From assembly GCF_016765795.1 (NCBI RefSeq), contig NZ_JAESVP010000003.1:248001-312000 (forward strand): 64,000 nucleotides of DNA, written 5' to 3'. This stretch comes from Fuscibacter oryzae. Lineage in GTDB: Bacteria; Pseudomonadota; Alphaproteobacteria; Rhodobacterales; Rhodobacteraceae. The notes under the pieces were generated by a model that was not told the DNA's origin, did not search any database, and worked only from the letters and a program-made list of their open reading frames with translations. This document shows positions 56,591 to 63,391 of the stretch, piece after piece (positions within the stretch are counted from its first letter, which is position 1; each line of letters begins with the position of its first letter). The translations under genes were made by a program, and so were the position numbers.

Positions 56591-57169
56591 ATGAACGACA
56601 TGAACCCCCTCCGCCCGGCGCTGGCCGACACGACCATGACCACCGAACGCGATGACCAGCCCACCATGGGCCAGACTCGCATTGAGATTTACACCGATGG
56701 CTCCAGCATCGGGAATCCCGGCCCCGGTGGCTATGGGATCGTCACGCTGCGGCTGGATGCTGACGGCACGATCCTCAAGCACCGGAAGCGCAAAGGCAGC
56801 GAACCGACGCCGACCACGAACATCCGCATGGAGATGACCGCCTCCTGTGTCGCCCTCGAAAGCCTTGGGTTTCCCACCGCCGAGCCCATCACCGTCTATT
56901 GCGACCTCGACCTGATTCCGAAGGCCATGAACGAATGGCTGGCGAAGTGGCGGGCGAACGGATGGAAGAAGGGCAGCGGCAAAGCTCCCGAGAACCGCGA
57001 CCTCTGGGACCGCCTTGAACGGGCCGCAGAAGGGCGCAAGGTGACGTTCGCGTGGGTGCGTGGTCACAACGGGGCCGAACACAACGAACTGGCCGACAAG
57101 CTGGCCTATGCCGGGGCGCGAGAAGCCGAAGGGGTTTTCCTGCCAGATGGGGCGGCGAACAAGGCTTGA
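56591..57169 (+). CDS. Ribonuclease HI
   Basis: 192-residue RNase HI carried by the island. Catalytic acidic residues are D36 (IYTDGSSIGNPGPGGYG), E81 (IRMEMTA), D105 (VYCDLDLI) and D169 (AEHNELADKLA), with histidine H159 in WVRGHNGAEHN, all present. The enzyme cuts RNA in RNA-DNA hybrids. A longer N-terminus (about 28 residues) precedes the domain. The start has GAAAGGACCACC upstream. A cellular RNase HI gene is expected elsewhere on the chromosome, so this copy is probably element-specific, for instance in replication or reverse-transcript processing. Confidence 0.92.
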   Translation: MNDMNPLRPALADTTMTTERDDQPTMGQTRIEIYTDGSSIGNPGPGGYGIVTLRLDADGTILKHRKRKGSEPTPTTNIRMEMTASCVALESLGFPTAEPITVYCDLDLIPKAMNEWLAKWRANGWKKGSGKAPENRDLWDRLERAAEGRKVTFAWVRGHNGAEHNELADKLAYAGAREAEGVFLPDGAANKA

Positions 57170-57201
57170 ACCCGTTTGCGTCGGGCGGGTAATATTCTGG
57201 C

Positions 57202-57801
57202 ATGTTCGCGCATCCTGAGTGCCCGACCATCGGCCCCGAGGCTCATGTCTCCGTGCCGCCCGCTGAACCCGTTGTCGAAACCCTTAACCCGCACCTCATC
57301 TGCCCAAAGTGTGCCGAGGCATTCCAGCCGAAGCGCAAGAACCAGAGGTTCTGTTGTCGTCAATGCCAGAAGGCGGAGACGAACAATCAGGCCCGAGGGT
57401 CGCAAGCGATAGCCCAGAGCGGGGAAGCGAAGCGCCGCCACGAGGTCCGCAAGGGCCGCATCAGGGGCCTTTCCCACGCCCTCTACGAGACTCCACCGAC
57501 CTACCGGGCCGAGTTTCTGGAGAGGCTGATAGCCGAGGCCCGAGGCAATGCGGAGCTACGAAGCCTGACCACAGATCGCTACTTTCTGCGAAGCTGGGAC
57601 AGGGACGAGGGAACAGGTCGGCTTCATGTCGCCCATGTCCTCGACCACTACTGCCGTGAAGTCTACGGTCTCCGGTCCTTCGAGGTGCTGAACCCCGAAG
57701 CGGAACTGCCCGACGCAGATATTCTCGCTTTCCCGGCAGAGTATTTCGGGCCGGACGCGCAGCCGATCTACGAGGACGGCAGCCTGAAACGGCGACAGTG
57801 A
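57202..57801 (+). CDS. Zinc-ribbon island protein
   Basis: 199-residue protein with an N-terminal zinc ribbon, CPKC (C34, C37) followed after 13 residues by RFCCRQCQ (C51, C52, C55). The remainder (about 65-199) is helical and charged, with RGLSHALYETPPTYRAEFLERLIAEARGNAELRSL as a notable amphipathic stretch, but no named family. The start is an ATG with a modest GGCGGGTAATATT upstream. It follows RNase HI by 32 bases on the same strand and shares a short repeat (AACCCG, TTTGCG) upstream with it. Confidence 0.65.
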   Translation: MFAHPECPTIGPEAHVSVPPAEPVVETLNPHLICPKCAEAFQPKRKNQRFCCRQCQKAETNNQARGSQAIAQSGEAKRRHEVRKGRIRGLSHALYETPPTYRAEFLERLIAEARGNAELRSLTTDRYFLRSWDRDEGTGRLHVAHVLDHYCREVYGLRSFEVLNPEAELPDADILAFPAEYFGPDAQPIYEDGSLKRRQ

Positions 57802-58306
57802 AAGCATCGGCGGGGGCGGGTGAAAATCCGCCCTCTGCCACTATAAAGAGACCCCCAAGGTGTATATGGGCCCGTTCCGGTGCCCTGTCGGTGTCCTTGT
57901 CAGTGAGCCCACGTCTACGCTCTCCCCGACCACATCCCGAGGTAGCAGCCCCGGTAGGCTATTCTCAGGAGACGCCCCGACGATCCTGCACCCCACGGTG
58001 CCCACTATGGCCACGTTACAGTCCACCCTGACCGGGCCCATAAGGGATGCCTAAAGTGCGCGGATACAGGCCAAAATCGTAATCGCTTTCCTCTGGGTCT
58101 TCCTCGTGGGGGCCGCCTCGGACCTCCTACATGAGCTACTATCAGCACGTCTGCGCGCGCCAGGGTGGCCCTCTCCATATTTGGGTCGGGATGGGCCGAT
58201 CACCCCGGAAGACTGAAATCTTCCAGGGCCGAAAGGAGACGGTGGTCCACCAATAGGACGTGCTGTAGGTTGATCTTCAACCGCTTATTTTTTGGAGGGA
58301 CCTCTT
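57802..58306. other. Gene-poor island interval before the HNH gene
   Basis: About 500 bases without a supported gene. One frame at 58055-58216 (53 codons) encodes a membrane-like stretch (IVIAFLWVFLVGAA) but lacks any start codon upstream, so it may be a remnant. Short hairpins occur at 58207-58224 (GGAAGA/TCTTCC) and 58268-58282. The motif GGCCCATA appears here twice (57865-57872 reversed, 58035-58042) and at 56163-56170. Confidence 0.5.
58268..58293 (+). terminator. Terminator-like hairpin in the HNH gene leader
   Basis: GGTTGA (58268-58273), TCT, TCAACC (58277-58282), then GCTTA and six T (58288-58293), 13 bases before the HNH start codon and directly against its ribosome site. It could insulate the nuclease gene from upstream transcription or attenuate its expression. 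Confidence 0.5.
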
Positions 58307-59212
58307 ATGGTGCGTTACTGGTGGGTTAATCAAAATCAAACTTATAAGGCAGAGGTTGGTGGCGGCTACATGTGGTCACCGAAACGAAATAGAGACAATG
58401 GCTTCAACGAGTTCTATCAGAACATGACCAAACTCTCCTCGGGTGATCTCGTATTCTCCTTTGCAGACACCTTCATCAAGGCGGTCGGGAAAGTCTCGGC
58501 ACGAGCCCGCTCGGCTGAAAGGCCCAAAGAGTTTGGGAACGTCGGGAATGCATGGGATGTTGACGGCTGGTTGGCGCAAGTTGCTTACGAAGTGCTGGAC
58601 GAACCCATCAGGCCTAGGGACCACATGGACATACTGGCCCCCCATCTACCCAATCGATACTCGCCAATCCGTCCCGATGGTCGCGGAAACCAAGTTTACC
58701 TTGCCGAAATCTCAGAATCTATGGCTGACAAGCTGGCATCATTGATCGGCCGACGACTGGACGAAATGTCCGAAGACAGCCAAAGTCGTGAAATTCAAAA
58801 TCGAACTGATATTGGCGCCACAGAGAAGTATCAACTTGTGCTCTCACGACTTGGCCAGGGTCGATATCGATCGAATCTTGAGCGATTTGAAAATAGATGC
58901 CGCATTACCGGCATCACTGATCGCAGGTTTTTGACAGCGAGCCACATTAAACCATGGTCTAGGAGCACCGACTCCGAAAAACTAGATGGGAACAATGGAT
59001 TGCTCCTCTCTCCGCACATAGATCGCCTGTTCGATCGCGGCTACATTTCTTTTGAGAACGATGGTGCACCTATTCTTAGCTCAGTGCTTCCAAGTGATGT
59101 TTCTTCGGCATGGCGCCTATCGGAAGGAATCGAGAAAAAACTCCTCAATGAGCAGCAGTCAAGCTACATGGATTATCATAGAGAAAATATCTTCCGGGGT
59201 CGTAAATTTTAA
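58307..59212 (+). CDS. EVE/PUA-like HNH endonuclease (predicted modification-dependent)
   Basis: 301-residue fusion. Residues 1-145 look like an EVE/PUA-type reader (YWWVNQNQTYKAEVGGGYMW, then LSSGDLVFSF), a fold that grips modified bases in a pocket. Residues 185-255 are an HNH nuclease: C198 (CRITGI), H213 in ASHIKPWS, the N-rich DGNNGLLLS, and H237-D239 (PHIDRLFDRGYISF). This architecture matches known modification-dependent restriction enzymes, so a defence role against DNA with modified cytosines is likely but inferred. The ATG at 58307 is supported by TTGGAGGGA. It is visibly AT-richer than neighbouring genes, a sign of recent transfer. Confidence 0.82.
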   Translation: MVRYWWVNQNQTYKAEVGGGYMWSPKRNRDNGFNEFYQNMTKLSSGDLVFSFADTFIKAVGKVSARARSAERPKEFGNVGNAWDVDGWLAQVAYEVLDEPIRPRDHMDILAPHLPNRYSPIRPDGRGNQVYLAEISESMADKLASLIGRRLDEMSEDSQSREIQNRTDIGATEKYQLVLSRLGQGRYRSNLERFENRCRITGITDRRFLTASHIKPWSRSTDSEKLDGNNGLLLSPHIDRLFDRGYISFENDGAPILSSVLPSDVSSAWRLSEGIEKKLLNEQQSSYMDYHRENIFRGRKF

Positions 59213-59488
59213 ATATGATCGAGCGCGATATCTGAAGTCACGCGGGGTGCGGGATGACTGGATGCGCATCAGTGCGATTTGATCAGTGAAAAGAATTGCG
59301 GGCAATTTAGACGACGAGATGCTGTGGTTATCCTTTTGGGAGCCGCCTCACGGGTTCCACAGGAGGCTCGCTCAGGGCTCTATCTACCGCTCGACGGGTT
59401 CGCCCACCGGGAACCGGAGGGCCCGCTGTGCGGGGCTTTAGTGTGTCCTACGGGGTATGTCAGGGGCCGGATCGTCTCGGCCTCTCCC

Positions 59489-60922
59489 TCAATCGTTCTC
59501 GGCCTCATTGGTCTGCTGCTTGTCAGCATCCGACAACGGAATGCCCAGCGCTTTCTTCATCGCCCGCGTGGTCATTCGCAGCTTTGCCAGGCTGCCCCCA
59601 TAGACCCGATCACCGACACCACCGAGGGCATGACCTAGGATCAGGTTCTGGTCCAGCGACGACACCTCGGCCAGAATGAGGCTGTCCTTCATGTTGTGTC
59701 GAAGCGAATGGATCACATGCTTGGGGTCCGTGGTCACAGCCCGGACATGCTTCATGATCGCCGCAGAGGCCGCGTCAGCGCCCCGTGGGCTGCCGTAGGC
59801 GGGGAACAACAGGTTGCCCGCGCGGGGCAGGGTTAGCGCGTCCTTGGCGGCTGCCAGCGCGTCACCGACAAGGGGAACTGATCGGCGGGAACTCTCGGTC
59901 TTGAGCCTCCGGTTCTCGTGCCACGTCACCCGGATATGGGGGAAGTCTCCCCCGGTCTCCACGTCCTCGACCCGCAGCCCCGACACCTCGGCCAAACGGC
60001 ACCCTGTCCCCTCCAAGAGACGCCAGATCAGGCCCAAGTCCCTCTTGGCATGGCCGACGATCCGCTGCCGCACCTGCCGCAGGACCTTGGCGGGGAATGG
60101 GTCGCGCTTCTCTCCATCCGAGGCCCGGCCCCGTTCGGTGCCCACCGTCAGCTTGTTGAAAGGGTTCTGGAAGGTGGCCGGAAGCGGCATTTCCGTGGCC
60201 GCAAAGTTGATCACCGCCTTGAGGCCGTTCATGTCGCGCGCCACAGAGGCGGGGCTGATCTTCTGGCCGTTGTCCTTGATCCGGTCCAGCATGTGGTCGC
60301 GCACCTTGCGGGCGTCCTCTCGGGTCAGATCGACCAGCACGGGATCGCAGCCCAGCGCGTCCTTCACATGGCCGATGATCCGGGCAATCTGCCCATCGAA
60401 TCGCTCGACCACCTCGGCAGGATCGTCCCCCTTCGCCCTCTCGGCCAGATACAGCCTCTTGGCATCCTCCAGCGTGGGGGTAGGGGCGGGATACTTCTTC
60501 GGCCCGAGGCGTAGCAGGTTGATGGCGTGGGTCTCGACCGGCGGCACCTCGATGGGACCCCATTCGCCCTGTGGATAGCTGTCCATCATGATCTCGCCCA
60601 GCAGGACAAGTTCTTCCTCGGACACGCCGACTGCAACCAGATCGGCCCGACGACGCAGGGCCTCGGCATAGGCTTCCCTGTCTGACGCCTCGTGGCTGGT
60701 GGCGCGGGCGGACCGGGCTATCGTCGCCTTCGCCCCGGCAATCTCTCGCTCGACCTGCGCGTGATACCGGGGATAGGCCGCAAGAGCTTCCTTCTCGGTA
60801 TCGCCCAGCTTGTCCTTGAACTCGCGCTTGGTGATGACCGCCGCGACCCCTTTAGGGACTCTGCGCCGATACTGGTAGCTGCCCGATTTGGTTACTACGA
60901 CGTGCTTCAAGATGAGCCCCAT
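59489..60922 (-). CDS. Island tyrosine integrase
   Basis: 477-residue phage-type integrase. Catalytic residues are R309 (GTGCRLAEVSGLRVEDV), H405 and R408 (HSLRHNMKDS), H431 (ILGHALGG) and nucleophile Y441 (DRVYGGS), all present. The N-terminal 100 residues resemble a DUF6538-type domain (KSGSYQYRRRVPKGV), common in proteobacterial integrases. The gene's 5' end faces tRNA-Asn, with 87 bases between, matching integration into the tRNA 3' end. The C-terminus is charged. The gene-free 276 bases after its stop show nothing notable. Confidence 0.93.
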   Translation of the reverse strand: MGLILKHVVVTKSGSYQYRRRVPKGVAAVITKREFKDKLGDTEKEALAAYPRYHAQVEREIAGAKATIARSARATSHEASDREAYAEALRRRADLVAVGVSEEELVLLGEIMMDSYPQGEWGPIEVPPVETHAINLLRLGPKKYPAPTPTLEDAKRLYLAERAKGDDPAEVVERFDGQIARIIGHVKDALGCDPVLVDLTREDARKVRDHMLDRIKDNGQKISPASVARDMNGLKAVINFAATEMPLPATFQNPFNKLTVGTERGRASDGEKRDPFPAKVLRQVRQRIVGHAKRDLGLIWRLLEGTGCRLAEVSGLRVEDVETGGDFPHIRVTWHENRRLKTESSRRSVPLVGDALAAAKDALTLPRAGNLLFPAYGSPRGADAASAAIMKHVRAVTTDPKHVIHSLRHNMKDSLILAEVSSLDQNLILGHALGGVGDRVYGGSLAKLRMTTRAMKKALGIPLSDADKQQTNEAEND

Positions 60923-61009
60923 GTGTGCCTCGCGTGTGCCGCAATGTGCACCGGAAGGGACAGCAAGTCACTCAACCTCTTGATATATTTCCAGTCTCTG
61001 GTGGGAAAC

Positions 61010-61025
61010 TGGCTCCGGCGGTAGG
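61010..61025. repeat. Right attachment-site repeat (tRNA-Asn 3' end)
   Basis: TGGCTCCGGCGGTAGG, the reverse complement of the tRNA's final bases including the encoded CCA. Identical to 53462-53477. Because the copy at the tRNA is intact, integration restored a full tRNA. Confidence 0.85.
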
Positions 61026-61084
61026 GATCGAACCTACGACCAATTGATTAACAGTCAACTGCTCTACCGCTGAGCTACGCCGGA
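61010..61084 (-). tRNA. tRNA-Asn (anticodon GTT)
   Basis: 75-base tRNA on the minus strand including an encoded CCA. The 5' end TCCGGCGTAGC pairs with the 3' end GCCGGA to form the acceptor stem; the D arm has AGCTCAGCGGTAGAGC. The anticodon loop CTGTTAA gives GTT, asparagine, and the T arm has the expected GGTTCGATCC. It is the integration site of the neighbouring island, and its 3' end forms the right repeat. Confidence 0.97.
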
Positions 61085-61153
61085 ACACGGGGGCTGTATA
61101 GCGGCGGGTTTCGGGGGCGGCAAGGGGGACTTTGCAGAAATTTCGTCCGGGCG

Positions 61154-62023
61154 TCACATCAGGGAGAAGACGGATCTAGCCGACAGCGGGAATGGGCTGG
61201 TGATGTGATTTCTGTCTGCCAGATCAAGAAGATGCGCCAGCACGTTGCGTTCGGCGGCTGGCAGCAGAGCGGGCGGGGTATCGCGATAGATAGCCCGTGT
61301 CAGGGTGGCTGCATCTGCGGGGGCGGGGGTAAGGGCGGCCAAAACCTCGGCCTCTCTGGTTTCGCGGTGACGGTAAAGATCTTGCAGACGGGCGGACGGG
61401 TCGTCGACGACATTGCCATGGCCGGGCAGCATCTGCCGCCAGTCCCGCGCCATCAGACGCCGCAGTGACGCCATATAGGCCCCCATGTCACCATCGGGTG
61501 GCGAGACGAGAGAACTGGCCCAGCCCATCGCAAGATCGCCGGAGAACAGCAGCCCATCGGTGGCAAAGCACAGGTGATTGGCGCTGTGGCCGGGGGTGTG
61601 CAGCGCCTCGATCTGTAGGCCGCCAAGGTGCAGGGTCTCACCATCGATCAGGCGCTGGTCAGGGGTGAAGGCGTGGTCAAGCCCTTCGCCGCCCCCCGTC
61701 AGCCCTTGGGCTTGCAAGCGTGTCATCAGCGCAGATTGCCCGGCTCCGGCAGGACCAAGGGCCAGCACCGGCGCGCCTGTGGCCCGTGACAGCGCGGGCG
61801 CAAGGGCGGAATGGTCCAGATGGGCATGGGTCACCAGAATCGCCTCTACCCGCTGACCAGGTTCCAGCTCGGCCAGAATGGTGGCCTGATGCGCGGCAAG
61901 GTCGGGGCCTGGGTCGATCACCAGCACCGCATTGCCCTTTGATAGCAGCCAGGTGTTGGTGCCGCTGTGGGTCATGGCCGAGGGGTTCGGGGCGCGGATC
62001 AGCCGAACCTGCATTTCCGTCAT
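61154..62023 (-). CDS. MBL-fold metallo-hydrolase
   Basis: 289-residue metallo-beta-lactamase-fold hydrolase. The metal-binding HXHXDH motif is THAHLDHSAL (about 63-68), with a downstream histidine in LHTPGHSANHL, aspartate in LLFSGDLAMG, and final histidine in MLPGHGNVVDD. A winged-helix-like C-terminus (about 230-289) resembles the LACTB2-type endoribonuclease or glyoxalase II-like group. The start at 62023 has AAAGGGCGGCAA upstream; the longer open frame upstream overlaps the divergent kinase and is rejected. Confidence 0.9.
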   Translation of the reverse strand: MTEMQVRLIRAPNPSAMTHSGTNTWLLSKGNAVLVIDPGPDLAAHQATILAELEPGQRVEAILVTHAHLDHSALAPALSRATGAPVLALGPAGAGQSALMTRLQAQGLTGGGEGLDHAFTPDQRLIDGETLHLGGLQIEALHTPGHSANHLCFATDGLLFSGDLAMGWASSLVSPPDGDMGAYMASLRRLMARDWRQMLPGHGNVVDDPSARLQDLYRHRETREAEVLAALTPAPADAATLTRAIYRDTPPALLPAAERNVLAHLLDLADRNHITSPFPLSARSVFSLM

Positions 62024-62068
62024 TTGCCGCCCTTTCGCTGTGCCCGTCCCGGCGCTAGTGTTGCGCCC

Positions 62069-63391
62069 ATGTCCTTGCGCCTCAAGCCCCTTTTGCCACA
62101 TGGCCTGTTTGGCCGGGCCGCGTTGATCCTGATCCTGCCGGTGGTGGTGATCCAGTTGATCGTCGCCACCATCTTCATTCAACGCCATTTCGAAGGCGTG
62201 ACCCGGCAGATGAGCGACAGCATCGCCATCGAGATGCGCCATCTGCTGGATGAGGTTGCCAAGGAGCCTGACCTTGGGGCAGCGCAGCACAGCGCAGCCG
62301 AAATCGGGGGTGCGTTGGAGTTGCAGGTGGCCTTGCCGGGCAGCACCATTCCCGCCGCTGACAGCCGGGAATACTGGGATTGGTCGGGCCGGGTGGTGAT
62401 TGATACGCTGCGCAACCGCCTGCCGGAATTGCAGGTGGTTGATCTGATGACCGACAGCCGTGGGGTGCAGGCCTGGTTTTCCACTCCCCATGGCGAGATG
62501 GAGGTGATGCTGGATCGCCGCCGCGTTTCGGCCTCGAACCCGCATCAGCTTTTGGTGCTGATGATGCTTGCCTCGGCGCTGATGACGGCGGTGGCCTATG
62601 TGTTCCTGCGCAACCAGTTGACGCCGATCACCCGGCTGGCGCGCGCAGCAGAGGCGTTTGGCAAGGGGCAGGCGGTGCCTTACCGCCCGCGCGGAGCCAC
62701 CGAAGTGCGCGCGGCGGGCAATGCCTTTTTGGACATGCGTGCAAGGATTGAACGGCAGATCGAGACGCGCACCATGATGTTGTCGGGTGTCAGCCATGAC
62801 CTGCGCACCCCCCTGACGCGGATGAAGCTGGCGCTGTCGCTGATGCCCGAGGATGAGGATACCGCCGCACTTGGCCGCGATGTGCAGCAGATGGAGCGGA
62901 TGGTCGATGAATTTCTGGCCTTTGCCAGGGGCGATGCCATGGAAGAGGCAGCACCCGTCGATCCTGCCGCGCTGTTGCGCGAGGTAGCAAAGGCCGCGTC
63001 GCGCAATGGCCGCGCGGTGGTGGTGGGGGCGCTGGATTGGCCGGGCGGCATGATCCGGCTGCGCGATCATGCGGTGCGGCGGGCCTTGGAAAACCTGATC
63101 GGCAATGCGCAGCGCTATGGCCAGACAATCGAGGTGTCGCTGACCACCAACGACCGCGCCTTGCGGTTCGTGGTGGAAGATGACGGGCCGGGCATTGCCA
63201 GGGATCAGCGGGAAGAGGCGATCCAGCCCTTTCGCCGGCTCGATGCGGCGCGTGACCCCAACAAGGGGGCCGGTGTCGGGCTGGGCCTGTCGATTGCAGC
63301 CGATGTGGCGCGCAGCCATGGCGGGGCGCTGCGGCTGCTCGATTCCGAGCGGCTGGGCGGTTTGCGGGCCGAACTGTCGGTGGCGCGCTAG
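62069..63391 (+). CDS. EnvZ-type sensor histidine kinase
   Basis: 440-residue two-component kinase. Two transmembrane helices (about 15-37 and 160-180) flank a periplasmic sensor of about 120 residues. A HAMP linker follows (RNQLTPITRLARAAEAFGKG), then the phosphoacceptor H243 in MLSGVSHDLRTPLTRMKLAL. The ATPase domain has N-box ALENLIGNAQRYG, G1 VEDDGPGIA and G2 GAGVGLGLSI. The DLRTPLTRMKLAL block is the EnvZ/OmpR-partner type. No response-regulator gene is adjacent on the visible side. Its last four bases overlap the convergent ABC ATPase. Confidence 0.91.
   Translation: MSLRLKPLLPHGLFGRAALILILPVVVIQLIVATIFIQRHFEGVTRQMSDSIAIEMRHLLDEVAKEPDLGAAQHSAAEIGGALELQVALPGSTIPAADSREYWDWSGRVVIDTLRNRLPELQVVDLMTDSRGVQAWFSTPHGEMEVMLDRRRVSASNPHQLLVLMMLASALMTAVAYVFLRNQLTPITRLARAAEAFGKGQAVPYRPRGATEVRAAGNAFLDMRARIERQIETRTMMLSGVSHDLRTPLTRMKLALSLMPEDEDTAALGRDVQQMERMVDEFLAFARGDAMEEAAPVDPAALLREVAKAASRNGRAVVVGALDWPGGMIRLRDHAVRRALENLIGNAQRYGQTIEVSLTTNDRALRFVVEDDGPGIARDQREEAIQPFRRLDAARDPNKGAGVGLGLSIAADVARSHGGALRLLDSERLGGLRAELSVAR

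Larger units (their letters stand above)
53462..61025. mobile_element. Genomic island integrated at tRNA-Asn (about 7.5 kb)
   Basis: A segment bounded by perfect 16-base direct repeats (53462-53477 and 61010-61025) derived from the 3' end of tRNA-Asn, with a tyrosine integrase 88 bases from the tRNA copy. Cargo includes a serine recombinase, BRO-N protein, RNase HI, zinc-ribbon proteins, small genes and an EVE/PUA-like HNH nuclease. No capsid, tail, terminase, replicase or conjugation genes are seen, so it is a small defence island, phage satellite or decayed remnant rather than an intact prophage. The bounds are inferred from the repeat. Confidence 0.85.

Noticed and set aside
57841-58054. 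Two overlapping short frames on opposite strands
   Set aside because: Neither has a ribosome site, known family or composition distinct from the surrounding non-coding DNA.
53462-61025. Intact prophage
   Set aside because: No terminase, portal, capsid, tail, lysis or replication genes are seen between the repeats.
62024-63319. Upstream extension of the MBL-fold gene on the minus strand
   Set aside because: It is antisense to the sensor kinase; the ATG at 62023 has a good ribosome site and the domain starts right after it.
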